Source: Nocardioides limicola (GTDB lineage: Bacteria > Actinomycetota > Actinomycetes > Propionibacteriales > Nocardioidaceae). From it: a stretch of 64,000 nt of DNA. Under the pieces are notes generated by a model. The model was not told where the DNA came from and did not search any database. It saw only the letters and a program-made list of their open reading frames with translations. Positions 55,422-64,000 of this stretch are shown here, piece by piece. The stretch covers positions 62,001 through 126,000 of the forward strand of contig NZ_JAERJA010000001.1 in NCBI RefSeq assembly GCF_016827675.1. The letters are read 5' to 3'. The position numbers were made by a program, and so were the translations under genes. The stretch's first letter is position 1. Every line of letters begins with the position of its first letter.

Positions 55422-56945
55422 TCACTGGGCAGGCCGGACCGCCACCTTGGTCCACTCGTCAGTGGCCCGTGCGTGGCTGGTCCGGACGACCCACACCCTC
55501 AGTCGGGCCGTCTCAGACCGCCGTACCCGGGGCATCTCCACGGGCACGGTGACCTCACGGCTGCCTGCCGGGATCACCACCCGCTGGGTCCAGGTCAGCC
55601 CGGAACGGCGAGCGGGCTGAAGCACCACCACGGCTCGGCGACCGCTGACCCGACCCAGTCGGACGGTCACCTCGCCGGTCCGGTCCCGGGACGGCTCCGA
55701 GGCCCGGGTGATCCCACCGATCAGGCGCACCCGGGGCGGGCGCATCGACTCCACGATCCTGCCCGGCACCTGCGCGGTCCCGATCACCAGGCCGCGCGCG
55801 GCGCTGAGTTCGACGGTGAGTCTGGTGTCGGCTCGATAGACGTCATCCGCGGTGGTCGGGATCCGCACCGTCGCCGTGGTCCGACCCGGCCGGAACCTCA
55901 CTCGGGTGGAGACGGGCTGGTAGTGGACGCCGGCCACCGCTGACCCATCCCGCGTCCGCACCCGCACGCTGGTCGGCTCGATCGTGGCTGCGTTCAGCCG
56001 AAGCCGGACCACCAGGTCCTCACCCTCGGTCCGGGGTGCGATCGACGCGGTCACCCGCGGGGTCGGCAGCACCGGCCGGCCGGCGTCGTCGAGGGTGCCG
56101 AAGCAGTAGCCCCGATTCCGGGCCTGTCGGACGATCCGCGGCACCGCCGCGATAGACGCCGGCGAGTTCCGGATCCCGTCGTGCTGGAGCACGATGTTGC
56201 GACCTCCGGGCTGCAGCCTGGCCAGCACCCGGTCCGCGATCTGCTGGGTCGTCCACCGCTCCCAGTCGCGCGGATCCACGTCCCACATCACCGGCACCAG
56301 GCCTGCACCGCGGATCACTCGCTCGACCCGCGCGTCCATGTCTCCGTACGGCGGTCGCATCAGCGGAGTGGGTCGCACCCCGGCGGCCCTGAGTTCGGTA
56401 TCGGTGCGTCGCAGGGTGCTCCGGATGGCGGCGTTGGTCTGCTTGGTCATCTGGTCGTGGGCGTAGGAGTGGTTGGCGATCCGGTGCCCGGCCCGATGCG
56501 CCGCGCGCGCCGTCCCGGGCGTCTGGGCCACTCGGCGGCCGACCATGAAGAAGACGGCCGGCACGTTGAGGTCGTCCAGCGTGCGCAGCAACCGCCGGGT
56601 CAGTTCGGCGTCCGGTCCGTCGTCGAACGTGAGCACCACCACGCCCGACGGGCAGGCACCCCGATCGGCCCGGGCGAGCCCGTCGTCGACCGGGGCGGAC
56701 ACCTGCGGGAACACCCACGGCCCCGATGCCTCGCCGGCAGGCTCATCGACGCCGGCTTCGTCGGCGGCGACCAGCAGGGGATCCTCAGCGGGGGGCGCAG
56801 CGGTGGGCAGATCGGTGCTGGCCAGCACCAGGGTGGTGCTCATCAGCAGGGCGAGCACGCCGACGGCGCCCCACCGTGTCGATGAGGCCCATCGTGTCGA
56901 CGAACCCCATCGTGTCGACGAACCCCACCGTGTCGACCAACCCAT
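55422..56945 (-). CDS. Exported polysaccharide deacetylase (NodB) with Calx-beta domain
   Basis: A 507-residue protein. After four Ser-Thr-Arg-Trp repeats (residues 4-26) and a signal or anchor helix (about 27-44) comes a NodB domain: TFDDGP at 106-111, NHSYAH, RPPYGDMD and VLQHDGI, the metal and catalytic set. From about residue 300 follows a Calx-beta domain (GSAVAGVHYQPVSTRVRF, then TVELSAARGLVIG) and a further beta-rich part. It probably removes N-acetyl groups from peptidoglycan or another glycan. ATG 56945 is the only start in frame but has no good ribosome binding site. Confidence 0.86.
   Translation of the reverse strand: MGWSTRWGSSTRWGSSTRWASSTRWGAVGVLALLMSTTLVLASTDLPTAAPPAEDPLLVAADEAGVDEPAGEASGPWVFPQVSAPVDDGLARADRGACPSGVVVLTFDDGPDAELTRRLLRTLDDLNVPAVFFMVGRRVAQTPGTARAAHRAGHRIANHSYAHDQMTKQTNAAIRSTLRRTDTELRAAGVRPTPLMRPPYGDMDARVERVIRGAGLVPVMWDVDPRDWERWTTQQIADRVLARLQPGGRNIVLQHDGIRNSPASIAAVPRIVRQARNRGYCFGTLDDAGRPVLPTPRVTASIAPRTEGEDLVVRLRLNAATIEPTSVRVRTRDGSAVAGVHYQPVSTRVRFRPGRTTATVRIPTTADDVYRADTRLTVELSAARGLVIGTAQVPGRIVESMRPPRVRLIGGITRASEPSRDRTGEVTVRLGRVSGRRAVVVLQPARRSGLTWTQRVVIPAGSREVTVPVEMPRVRRSETARLRVWVVRTSHARATDEWTKVAVRPAQ
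56876..56945 (-). repeat. In-frame 18-bp tandem repeat at the deacetylase N terminus
   Basis: Four copies on the plus strand: 56876-56893, 56894-56911, 56912-56929, 56930-56945 (last incomplete), core GTGTCGACGAACCCCATC. On the minus strand they encode repeated STRWGS-type hexapeptides that supply the positive charges before the signal helix. All four copies are in the same frame. Confidence 0.88.
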
Positions 56946-57046
56946 GCCCCCAGCATCCCATCAGCGCTGCCTCGCTCCGGCACCGGCGTCGGCGAGTCCA
57001 CGCTAGGCTCGGCGGCGACAGGCATCGACCATCGGGAGGAGGCGCC

Positions 57047-57682
57047 GTGGAGCTGTTCGCGGCGTTGGAGGAGTTCGTCCTTCACATGGCCGGGTCCTGG
57101 TGGATCCTGCTCGCACTCTTCCTGTTGTGCCTGATCGACGGGTTCTTCCCGCCGGTGCCGAGCGAGTCGGTGGTGATCGCGCTGGCGGTGCTGTCGGCGG
57201 GTGGGAACGGGCCGAACCTCGGCTGGGTGATCGTGCTCGCCGGCCTCGGCGCGTTCATCGGCGACAACATCGCCTACCTGATCGGTCGCCGGGTGCCGGT
57301 GCGGCGGGTGTGGCTGCTCAGGTCGACGACCGGGCAGCGGGCGTTGGCCGGGGCGCAACGCCAACTGGCCCACCGTGGCGGCGTCTACATCCTGGCCGGC
57401 CGTTTCGTGCCGCTGGGGCGGGTGGCGGTGAACATGACGGCCGGGGCGGTGGCCTACCCACGGCCGCGTTTCATGGGCTTCGCCGCGGCTGCGGCGGTCG
57501 TGTGGGCGTCGTACTCGGCGGTCCTGGGTCGCAGCGCCGGGGAGGCGCTGCACGCGCAGCCGCTGCTCGCGGTGGCGGTGGGCATCACCGGTGGCGTCCT
57601 GATCGGCGTGGTGGCCGATCGGCTGCTGGCCGCCGTGCGGGGGCGCGGCGTCGACCCGGAGCCTGAGAAGATGCCCCAGTGA
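57047..57682 (+). CDS. DedA family membrane protein
   Basis: A 211-residue DedA/SNARE-associated protein with about five helices. [19 protein letters not shown] and [16 protein letters not shown] are the characteristic conserved loops. Members flip or transport undecaprenyl-phosphate or other lipids. GTG 57047 has GGGAGGAGG; TAGGCT at 57004-57009 is a likely -10. The stop overlaps the dxr start by four bases. Confidence 0.9.
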   Translation: MELFAALEEFVLHMAGSWWILLALFLLCLIDGFFPPVPSESVVIALAVLSAGGNGPNLGWVIVLAGLGAFIGDNIAYLIGRRVPVRRVWLLRSTTGQRALAGAQRQLAHRGGVYILAGRFVPLGRVAVNMTAGAVAYPRPRFMGFAAAAAVVWASYSAVLGRSAGEALHAQPLLAVAVGITGGVLIGVVADRLLAAVRGRGVDPEPEKMPQ

Positions 57683-58788
57683 GAGATGTGGTGATCCTCG
57701 GGTCCACCGGTTCCATCGGCACCCAGGCGCTGGACCTGGTCCGCGCCAACCCGGACCGTTTCCGGGTGGTCGGCCTGACCGCCGGCGGTTCGGACCCCGA
57801 CGCGTTCGAGCGGCAGGTGGCCGAGTTCTCCCCGGCGTATGCGGGCCTGGGGGAGCAGGCCAGTTGCGAGGCTGCGTCGATGGACGCCGACGTGGTGTTG
57901 AACGGGATCACCGGCGCCGTCGGTCTGCTGCCGACGCTTGCGGCTCTCGACGCCGGTACCACCCTGGCGCTGGCCAACAAGGAGTCGCTGATCATGGGCG
58001 GCCCACTGGTCCTCGACCGGGCGGCCCCCGGCCAGATCGTGCCGGTCGATTCGGAGCACTCCGCGATCGCCCAGTGCCTGCGTGGCGGCAACCGCGACGA
58101 GGTACGCCGGCTGGTGCTGACCGCCAGCGGCGGTCCGTTCCGTGGCCGCAGCCGTGCCGACCTCCTCGACGTGACCCGGGAGCAGGCGTTGGCGCATCCG
58201 ACCTGGGCGATGGGTCCGGTGATCACCATCAACTCCGCCACCTTGGTCAACAAGGGGCTGGAGGTGATCGAGGCGCACCTGCTCTTCGGCATCGACTTCG
58301 ACGACATCGAGGTGGTCGTGCACCCGACGTCTGTGGTGCATTCGATGGTGGAGTTCATTGATGGATCCACCCTGGTCCAGGCGAGCCCGCCGACGATGAT
58401 GATCCCGATCGCGCTGGGCCTGAACTGGCCGGACCGGGTGCCGGCGGCCGCACCGGCCGTGGACTGGACCCGGGCCGAGACGTGGGAGTTCAGCCCTCTC
58501 GACGACGAGGCCTTCCCTGCCGTCTCGCTGGCTCGCGCCGCCGGAGCAGCGGGCGGAACCCGGCCGGCGATCTACAACGCGGCGAACGAGGCCTGCGTGG
58601 ACGCGTTCCTCGGCGGCGGGTTGGCGTTCGTGGAGATCGTCGACGTGGTCGCTGAAGTGCTCGGAAACGCTGCCGACGGCGTACCCTCGAAGCAGGAGTT
58701 GACCCCGGACGGCATCCTTGCTGCGGACGCTTGGGCTCGTGCCGAGGCAACCCGACTCATCGACTCGCGCGTGACCGAGAGGACGTGA
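57679..58788 (+). CDS. dxr: 1-deoxy-D-xylulose 5-phosphate reductoisomerase
   Basis: Dxr is the committed step of the MEP isoprenoid pathway. The 369-residue enzyme has [14 protein letters not shown] (NADPH site), [24 protein letters not shown], the SGGPFRGRS loop and [20 protein letters not shown] 57679 overlaps the DedA gene. IspG of the same pathway follows at 60208 with RseP between. Confidence 0.96.
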   Translation: MRDVVILGSTGSIGTQALDLVRANPDRFRVVGLTAGGSDPDAFERQVAEFSPAYAGLGEQASCEAASMDADVVLNGITGAVGLLPTLAALDAGTTLALANKESLIMGGPLVLDRAAPGQIVPVDSEHSAIAQCLRGGNRDEVRRLVLTASGGPFRGRSRADLLDVTREQALAHPTWAMGPVITINSATLVNKGLEVIEAHLLFGIDFDDIEVVVHPTSVVHSMVEFIDGSTLVQASPPTMMIPIALGLNWPDRVPAAAPAVDWTRAETWEFSPLDDEAFPAVSLARAAGAAGGTRPAIYNAANEACVDAFLGGGLAFVEIVDVVAEVLGNAADGVPSKQELTPDGILAADAWARAEATRLIDSRVTERT

Positions 58789-58793
58789 CCTGC

Positions 58794-60155
58794 GTGGCTG
58801 TGCTGTTCTACACGCTCGGCGTGCTCGTCTTCGTGGTCGCGATCCTGGTCTCGATCGGCCTGCACGAGCTCGGCCACATGATCCCGGCCAAGAGGTTCGG
58901 CGCCAAGGTCACCCAGTACTTCGTCGGCTTCGGTCCGACGGTGTGGTCGAAGCAGGTCGGCGAGACCGAGTACGGCGTCAAGGCGATCCCGCTGGGCGGC
59001 TACGTGAAGATCGTCGGGATGCTGCCGCCCGGTGCCGAGGAGGCGGAGGCCGAGCTGGTCGAGGTCGACGAGCGTGGCGAGCCGGTCTACCGGATCCGCA
59101 AGTCCAACACCGGGTTGTTCACCCAGCTCATCTCCGACGCCCGCGCTGCCGAATGGGAACTCGTCGGCGAAGAGGACCACGACCGGCTCTTCTACCGGAT
59201 GGCGTGGTGGAAGAAGGTCATCGTGATGGCCGGCGGCCCGTCGGTGAACGTCGCCATCGCGTTCGTGATCTTCGCCTCCGTCTTCGCCACGTTCGGCAAT
59301 CGCGGCGACATCGAGGCGGTCCCCGGCCCGCCCACCCTGGAGTACGTCGCCGAGTGTGTGATCGCCTGGACCGACGAACGCTCCCGAGAGTGCACCGACG
59401 CCGACCCGATCGCCCCGGCGGCCGCCGCCGGCCTGAAGCCCGGCGACACGATCGTCGAGTTCAACGGCACCCGGGTGCAGGAGTGGAGCCAGTTCCAGGA
59501 GCTCGTCCGCGGCAACGACGACGGCGAGGCGACCATCGTCTATGAGCGGGACGGGCTGCAGCTCACCGCCACCACCAACACCACCGTCACCGCGCGGCCG
59601 CTGACCGACGGGGACGAGACGCTGACCGAGGTCGGCTTCCTCGGTGTCAGCCCGTACGTGCAGCCGGTCACCGGCGGCCTGCTCTACACGGCCGGCGAGA
59701 TGGCCGACATGACGATGCTCACCCTGAACGCCCTGGTACGGCTGCCGGTCAAGGTGTACGACGTATCGCTGGCCATCGTCGGCATCAACGAGCGGGCCGA
59801 CGACTCGCCGGTCTCCATCGTCGGTGGCGGCCGGATCGCCGGAGAGGTGGCCTCCCACGACGGGTTCCCGGTGTGGGACCGGATCATCTTCCTGCTGATG
59901 CTGATCGCCGGGTTCAACCTGTTCATCGGCCTGTTCAACTTCGTGCCGCTGCTGCCGCTCGACGGCGGCCACATCGCCGGTGCCCTCTATGAGGCGGTCC
60001 GCCGCGGCTTCGCGCGCCTGCGCGGCCGCCCCGACCCGGGGCATGTGGACGTCGCGAAACTCCTCCCCGTCGCCTACGTGGTCGCCGCCTGTCTACTGGT
60101 GATGGGCGTGATCCTGATCGTCGCCGACCTGGTTGTCCCGATCCGCATCATCTGA
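58794..60155 (+). CDS. rseP: Site-2 protease RseP-like (M50)
   Basis: RseP-type intramembrane protease. The 453-residue protein has HELGH in the first helix (about residues 23-27), [14 protein letters not shown], one PDZ domain (about 190-270) and the second metal motif LPLDGGH near the C terminus. GTG 58794 was preferred; GTG 58785 overlaps the dxr stop and is also possible. In Actinobacteria the family cleaves anti-sigma factors and other membrane proteins. Confidence 0.94.
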   Translation: MAVLFYTLGVLVFVVAILVSIGLHELGHMIPAKRFGAKVTQYFVGFGPTVWSKQVGETEYGVKAIPLGGYVKIVGMLPPGAEEAEAELVEVDERGEPVYRIRKSNTGLFTQLISDARAAEWELVGEEDHDRLFYRMAWWKKVIVMAGGPSVNVAIAFVIFASVFATFGNRGDIEAVPGPPTLEYVAECVIAWTDERSRECTDADPIAPAAAAGLKPGDTIVEFNGTRVQEWSQFQELVRGNDDGEATIVYERDGLQLTATTNTTVTARPLTDGDETLTEVGFLGVSPYVQPVTGGLLYTAGEMADMTMLTLNALVRLPVKVYDVSLAIVGINERADDSPVSIVGGGRIAGEVASHDGFPVWDRIIFLLMLIAGFNLFIGLFNFVPLLPLDGGHIAGALYEAVRRGFARLRGRPDPGHVDVAKLLPVAYVVAACLLVMGVILIVADLVVPIRII

Positions 60156-60194
60156 GGGCCACCCGGCGCCGGAAGGGTGTCGGGGACCGGGGCA

Positions 60195-60200
60195 TAGGAT
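60195..60200 (+). promoter_or_regulatory. Leaderless promoter -10 (TAGGAT) of ispG
   Basis: TAGGAT lies 7 bases before ATG 60208. No ribosome binding site is present. Confidence 0.65.
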
Positions 60201-60207
60201 TCCCACC

Positions 60208-61359
60208 ATGACGTCTGTGAGCCTTGGCATGCCTGCGGCCCCGCCGCCGGTCCTCGCGCCGCGCCGGCCGACCCGCCAGATCCAGGTCGGCAAGGTCGGC
60301 GTCGGCAGCGACCACCCGATCTCGGTGCAGTCGATGACCACCACGCTGACCTCGGACGTCAACAGCACCCTGCAGCAGATCGCGGAACTCACCGCTGCCG
60401 GCTGTGACATCGTCCGGGTGGCCTGCCCGAGCCAGGACGACGCCGACGCGCTCGCCGAGATCGCCCAGCACTCGCAGATCCCGGTGATCGCGGACATCCA
60501 CTTCCAGCCCCGCTACGTCTTCGCGGCCATCGACGCCGGCTGTGCCGCGGTTCGGGTCAACCCCGGCAACATCAAGAAGTTCGACGACCAGATCAAGGAG
60601 ATCGCCCAGGCGGCCGCCGACCGGGGCACCTCGATCCGGATCGGCGTCAACGCCGGCAGCCTCGACAAGCGACTGATGGAGAAGTACGGCAAGGCCACCC
60701 CCGAGGCGCTGGTGGAGTCGGCGGTCTGGGAGGCGGGTCTCTTCGAGGAGCACGGCTTCCGCGACTTCAAGATCTCGGTCAAGCACAACGACCCGGTGGT
60801 GATGGTGCGCGCCTACGAGCTGCTGGCCGAGTCCGGCGACTGGCCGTTGCACCTGGGTGTCACCGAGGCGGGGCCCGCGTTCCAGGGCACCATCAAGTCC
60901 GCGACCGCGTTCGGGGCGCTGCTCAGCAAGGGCATCGGCGACACCATCCGGGTCTCCCTGTCCGCGCCGCCGGTCGAAGAGGTCAAGGTCGGCCTGCAGA
61001 TCCTGGAGTCGCTGAACCTGCGCCCCCGCCGGCTCGAGATCGTCTCCTGCCCCTCCTGCGGCCGCGCCCAGGTCGACGTCTACAAGTTGGCCGAGGAGGT
61101 CACCGCCGGCCTGGACGGCCTCGAGGTGCCGCTGCGGGTGGCGGTGATGGGGTGTGTGGTCAACGGCCCCGGGGAGGCCCGCGAGGCCGACCTCGGCGTC
61201 GCCTCGGGCAACGGCAAGGGGCAGATCTTCGTCAAGGGCGAGGTGATCAAGACCGTCCCCGAGTCGCAGATCGTGGAGACACTGATCGAGGAGGCGATGC
61301 GGATCGCCGAATCGATGGAGCCACAGGACGGCGCCGAACCCTCTGTCACCGTCTCCTGA
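60208..61359 (+). CDS. ispG: 4-hydroxy-3-methylbut-2-enyl-diphosphate synthase (flavodoxin)
   Basis: IspG makes HMBPP in the MEP pathway with an iron-sulfur cluster. At 383 residues it has the TIM-barrel part ([26 protein letters not shown]) and the cluster cysteines in SCPSCGR and [13 protein letters not shown]. It carries a leaderless promoter and ends in a 22-bp repeat array. The order dxr-rseP-ispG is standard in Actinobacteria. Confidence 0.96.
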   Translation: MTSVSLGMPAAPPPVLAPRRPTRQIQVGKVGVGSDHPISVQSMTTTLTSDVNSTLQQIAELTAAGCDIVRVACPSQDDADALAEIAQHSQIPVIADIHFQPRYVFAAIDAGCAAVRVNPGNIKKFDDQIKEIAQAAADRGTSIRIGVNAGSLDKRLMEKYGKATPEALVESAVWEAGLFEEHGFRDFKISVKHNDPVVMVRAYELLAESGDWPLHLGVTEAGPAFQGTIKSATAFGALLSKGIGDTIRVSLSAPPVEEVKVGLQILESLNLRPRRLEIVSCPSCGRAQVDVYKLAEEVTAGLDGLEVPLRVAVMGCVVNGPGEAREADLGVASGNGKGQIFVKGEVIKTVPESQIVETLIEEAMRIAESMEPQDGAEPSVTVS

Positions 61360-61444
61360 CGAAGTGTCAAATCTCGCCCGACGAGGTGTCACATCTCGCC
61401 CGACGAGGTGTTAGATCTCGCGCGACGAGGTGTTAGATCTCGCG
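61357..61444 (+). repeat. Four 22-bp tandem repeats after the ispG stop
   Basis: Copies 61357-61378 (starts with the ispG TGA), 61379-61400, 61401-61422 and 61423-61444; the last two are identical. The core is GACGAGGTGTTAGATCTCGC; the first copy has GAAGTG where the later ones have GAGGTG. The SHOCT gene promoter follows after 11 bases. Confidence 0.93.
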
Positions 61445-61455
61445 CGTTGGCGCAC

Positions 61456-61461
61456 TAGACT
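61456..61461 (+). promoter_or_regulatory. Leaderless promoter -10 (TAGACT) of the SHOCT gene
   Basis: TAGACT lies 6 bases before ATG 61468. No ribosome binding site is present. Confidence 0.65.
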
Positions 61462-61467
61462 CACGCC

Positions 61468-61872
61468 ATGAACGATCTCGGGGATGACGAGTTCGGCTTC
61501 GATGAGTTCGGGCCGGGGCTGACGGGGATGAACGACGGGTTCGGGGACGGGTTCCTCGCGCTCTTCGCGCTGGTGGCGATCGCCGGGGTGGCGGTCACGA
61601 TCTGGAAGGTGTCGGAGTCGCGGAAGATGGCCCGCGAGGCGGGCATCGACCCCGGCCGGGCCACCGCGATGACGCTGCTCACCGACGACGGGTTCGAGGC
61701 GACCTATCTGGCCTCGGCGTTGAAGTCGCCCACGCCGGGGCAGCCTCGCGAGGAGCCGGCACCCGCCGACCCTGCCACCCGCCTGAAGACCCTCGACGAG
61801 CTGCGGTCCCGAGGGCTGGTGACCGGCGCGGAGTACGCCGAACGGCGGGCCGCGATCATCGCCGAACTCTGA
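61468..61872 (+). CDS. SHOCT-domain membrane protein
   Basis: A 134-residue protein with an acidic, Gly/Phe-rich N terminus, one membrane helix (about 28-46, FLALFALVAIAGVAVTIW), a linker rich in Pro and Ala, and a C-terminal SHOCT domain (RLKTLDELRSRGLVTGAEYA). SHOCT domains mediate oligomerisation. Function is not known. It stands alone with a leaderless promoter. Confidence 0.82.
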   Translation: MNDLGDDEFGFDEFGPGLTGMNDGFGDGFLALFALVAIAGVAVTIWKVSESRKMAREAGIDPGRATAMTLLTDDGFEATYLASALKSPTPGQPREEPAPADPATRLKTLDELRSRGLVTGAEYAERRAAIIAEL

Positions 61873-61913
61873 CCGCGGGCGGGTCACGACGCGGCACGGG
61901 CGCGGCGGCAGCC

Positions 61914-61919
61914 TAGGCT
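61914..61919 (+). promoter_or_regulatory. Leaderless promoter -10 (TAGGCT) of galE
   Basis: TAGGCT lies 6 bases before ATG 61926 and is embedded in a 12-bp palindrome (CAGCCTAGGCTG, 61909-61920). No ribosome binding site is present. Confidence 0.65.
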
Positions 61920-61925
61920 GGCTCC

Positions 61926-62945
61926 ATGCGCGTTCTGGTTGCCGGGGGAGCCGGCTACATCGGGTCCCATACGGTGCTGTCGCTGGTGGCCGACGGCCAC
62001 GAGGTGGTCATCGCCGACGACTTCTCCAACGCCAAGCCCACCGTCCTGCCCCGACTCGAAGAGCTGGCGGGCACCACGCTCACCAGTCACAGGATCGACC
62101 TGACCGACCGGGTGGCCACCGATCGGCTCTTCGCCACCGAGCGACTCGACGCAGTGATCCACTTCGCCGGCCTCAAGGCGGTGGGGGAGAGCGCCGAGAA
62201 GCCGCTGGCCTACTACGACACGAACCTCTCCTCGACCTTCTCGCTGCTGGCCGCGATGCGCGCCCACGACGTACGCCGGTTCGTCTTCTCGTCCTCGGCC
62301 ACCGTCTACGGGGACTCTGCCCCGGTGCCGTACCACGAGGACTACCGGCCGCTGGATGCCTCCAGCCCCTACGGCAGCACCAAGGTGATGATCGAGCGGG
62401 TGCTCAGCGACGTCGCCCACGCCGAGGGCTTCCGGGTGGCTCTGCTGCGCTACTTCAACCCGGTCGGCGCCCACGAGTCCGGCACCATCGGCGAAGACCC
62501 CCAGGGCATCCCCAACAACCTGATGCCGTTCATCGCCCAGGTCGCCGTCGGCCGGCGGGAGCGGCTCACGGTCTTCGGTGCCGACTACCCGACCCTGGAC
62601 GGGACCTGCCGGCGCGACTACATCCACGTCGCCGACCTCGCGGACGGCCACGTCGCCGCGCTGGACCACCTCGACCAGATGTCCGCACCGGTGCGGGCCT
62701 TCAACCTCGGCTCCGGCGAACCCAGCAGCGTCCTGGAGATGATCGCTGCCTTCGAGCGGGCGTCCGGCCGCCAGATCCCGTACGACGTGGGGCCACGGCG
62801 GGCCGGGGACCTGGCGGAGTTCTGGGGGGACCCCGCCAGAGCAGCGACCGAACTCGGCTGGCGCACCAGCCGCAGCATCGACGACATGTGTGCCGACACC
62901 TGGCGGTGGCAGTCGGCGAACCCCCACGGCTACCCGGACGCGTGA
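61926..62945 (+). CDS. galE: UDP-glucose 4-epimerase
   Basis: GalE interconverts UDP-glucose and UDP-galactose. The 339-residue short-chain dehydrogenase-type enzyme has GGAGYIGSH (NAD site), SSSATVYG and YGSTK (catalytic Ser/Thr, Tyr, Lys), and RYFNPVGAH. The stop is one base before the GNAT gene. The order ispG-galE-GNAT is not the standard one; galE looks like a local insertion. Confidence 0.94.
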   Translation: MRVLVAGGAGYIGSHTVLSLVADGHEVVIADDFSNAKPTVLPRLEELAGTTLTSHRIDLTDRVATDRLFATERLDAVIHFAGLKAVGESAEKPLAYYDTNLSSTFSLLAAMRAHDVRRFVFSSSATVYGDSAPVPYHEDYRPLDASSPYGSTKVMIERVLSDVAHAEGFRVALLRYFNPVGAHESGTIGEDPQGIPNNLMPFIAQVAVGRRERLTVFGADYPTLDGTCRRDYIHVADLADGHVAALDHLDQMSAPVRAFNLGSGEPSSVLEMIAAFERASGRQIPYDVGPRRAGDLAEFWGDPARAATELGWRTSRSIDDMCADTWRWQSANPHGYPDA

Positions 62946-62946
62946 C

Positions 62947-63792
62947 GTGGCCGACCACCTGCGCCGCCTGGGTCCCGGCGACCTGACCGCGTTGCTGGGG
63001 TTGGCGTCAGCCGATCCGGTGGTCAACGTCTTCGTCGAGTCCCGGCTCCGGCAGGGCGGCTTGGACCAACGCTGGCTGGGCGGTCAGGTGTGGGGCCGGT
63101 TCGTCGGCGACGAACTCGTCGCCGGGTGCTACGTCGGCGCCAACCTGGTGCCGATCGGCGCCGACCCCGACTCGATGCGGGCGTTCGGCGACCATGCGGC
63201 CGGCCAGCGGCGGACCAGCTCCACGATCGTCGGCCGGACCGAACTGGTCCGGCCGTTCTGGGAGGCGCTGGACGGCGCCTGGGGTGAGCCTCGCGAGCTC
63301 CGCTGGCGCCAGCCCCACCTGGAGTTGCGGCGTACCGACGTCGACAGCACCGTCGAGCGTGACCTGCAGGTGCGCCGGACCAGCGCCGAGGAGGTGCCGG
63401 TGGTCTTTCCGGCGTGCGTGGCCATGTACACCGAGGAGGTCGGCGTCAGCCCCGCCGACTCCGGCGGCGAGGGGCTCTACCGGGCTCGGATCGAGCAACT
63501 CGTCGGCCGCGGCTGGTCGTTCTCCCGGATCGAGGACGACGACGTGGTCTTCAAGGCCGAGGTGTCCTGCGCGACCGGCGCCGCGGCCCAGGTGCAGGGT
63601 GTCTGGGTGGCCCCGCACCGACGCGGCCAGGGGCTGGGGACCCGCGGCATGGCCGCTGTGGTCGACGTCGTCCTGGCCGAGATCGCCCCGACCGTCTCCC
63701 TCTACGTCAACGAATGGAACACCGCCGCCCGGGCGGCGTACCAGCGGATCGGCTTCCAGCAGACCGCGATGTTCAGCACGCTGATGTTCTAG
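62947..63792 (+). CDS. DUF4081/GNAT family acetyltransferase
   Basis: A 281-residue protein. The N-terminal half (MADHLRRLGPGDLTALLGLA, then VESRLRQGGLD and VGANLVPIGAD) matches the DUF4081 domain, and the C-terminal half is a GNAT domain with the acetyl-CoA loop RRGQGLGTRGMAAVVD. This two-domain protein is common after ispG in Actinobacteria. Substrate unknown. GTG 62947 overlaps no gene and lies one base after galE. Confidence 0.86.
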   Translation: MADHLRRLGPGDLTALLGLASADPVVNVFVESRLRQGGLDQRWLGGQVWGRFVGDELVAGCYVGANLVPIGADPDSMRAFGDHAAGQRRTSSTIVGRTELVRPFWEALDGAWGEPRELRWRQPHLELRRTDVDSTVERDLQVRRTSAEEVPVVFPACVAMYTEEVGVSPADSGGEGLYRARIEQLVGRGWSFSRIEDDDVVFKAEVSCATGAAAQVQGVWVAPHRRGQGLGTRGMAAVVDVVLAEIAPTVSLYVNEWNTAARAAYQRIGFQQTAMFSTLMF

Positions 63793-63836
63793 AAAGGGCG
63801 AGTGCGCCCACTGGAGTCATCTGTGAGGATGTGGCC

Positions 63837-64000
63837 ATGGTCACCAGCTATGCCGACGCCTTCGACCGCTCGGTCACCGAGCCCGAGGCCTTCTGGGCCG
63901 CCGCAGCCGAGGCGGTCGACTGGTTCTCCAAGCCGACCCGGATCCTGGACTCGTCGCGGCCGCCTTTCCACCGATGGTTCGTCGACGGCACTCTGAACAC
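63837..64000 (+). CDS. Acyl-CoA synthetase, PrpE-like, N-terminal fragment
   Basis: The first about 54 residues of a gene cut by the window end. SYADAFDRSVTEPEAFWAAA and PPFHRWFVDGTLNT match the N terminus of acetyl/propionyl-CoA synthetases, closest to PrpE (propionyl-CoA synthetase). ATG 63837 is preceded by GAGGAT at 63825-63830, which can be read as a ribosome binding site or as a leaderless -10 six bases away. Catalytic motifs lie beyond the window. Confidence 0.8.
   Translation, partial: MVTSYADAFDRSVTEPEAFWAAAAEAVDWFSKPTRILDSSRPPFHRWFVDGTLN

Overview
The window is a 64 kb piece of a high-GC actinobacterial chromosome. The backbone is the housekeeping order recG-rsmD-coaD-yceD-rpmF-rnc-mutM-smc-ftsY-ffh-rpsP-khpA-rimM-trmD-rplS-lepB-rnhB-yraN-comM-dprA-xerC-rpsB-tsf-pyrH-frr-cdsA-rlmN-dxr-rseP-ispG. 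A GlnR-type amtB-glnK-glnD operon, actinobacterial signature genes (a DUF2469 protein, a GNAT protein after ispG/galE), GTG/TTG starts and many leaderless promoters support Actinobacteria. Order Propionibacteriales is my best guess, an inference from gene content and style, not a search result. No rRNA, tRNA, CRISPR array, prophage or insertion sequence was seen.

Layout. 1-12032: DNA repair, CoA and translation genes (recG end, rsmD, coaD, yceD, rpmF, rnc, mutM), a small coiled-coil protein, an MFS exporter, smc, a small membrane protein and ftsY. 12033-16245: ammonium uptake and PII signalling (amtB-glnK-glnD) behind a near-perfect double GlnR box. 16319-19398: ffh, a NYN/PIN-like protein and an amidohydrolase. 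19614-26575: an Opp/Dpp-type peptide ABC transporter with an enlarged first permease and an antisense PH-domain-like gene inside the cluster. 26740-34479: the rpsP operon, a second ammonium transporter, a Fic protein, rplS, two tandem signal peptidases, rnhB and DUF2469. 34637-39835: two TadE/TadG-like pairs flanking an unrecognised gene. 39953-44006: yraN-comM-dprA-xerC. 44048-45338 (minus strand): a VapBC-like pair behind an M23-type exported protein. 45699-51311: rpsB-tsf-pyrH-frr-cdsA-small membrane protein-rlmN. 51514-56945: a GT4 glycosyltransferase, a LOG-family protein, an exported M1 peptidase and a NodB/Calx-beta deacetylase. 57047-64000: DedA, dxr, rseP, ispG, a SHOCT protein, galE, a GNAT protein and the start of a PrpE-like acyl-CoA synthetase.

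The most unusual signal is not a gene. Short tandem repeat arrays (units 16-22 bp, 2 to about 4.5 copies) begin at or next to stop codons at six gene ends: smc, ftsY, ffh, oppC, the GT4 gene and ispG. An 18-bp array is translated at the start of the deacetylase. The ftsY and GT4 arrays, 40 kb apart, share an identical 21-bp unit. Two arrays fill the whole gap between convergent genes.

A second layer is regulatory. At least eleven genes have a TANNNT hexamer 6-8 bases before the start codon, the signature of leaderless transcription, including an overlapping divergent pair at 53918-53933. Strong inverted repeats sit at decisive junctions: the smc promoter (15-bp arms), the amtB leader, glnK/glnD, oppA/oppB, rpsB/tsf, and over the ribosome binding site of the GT4 gene.
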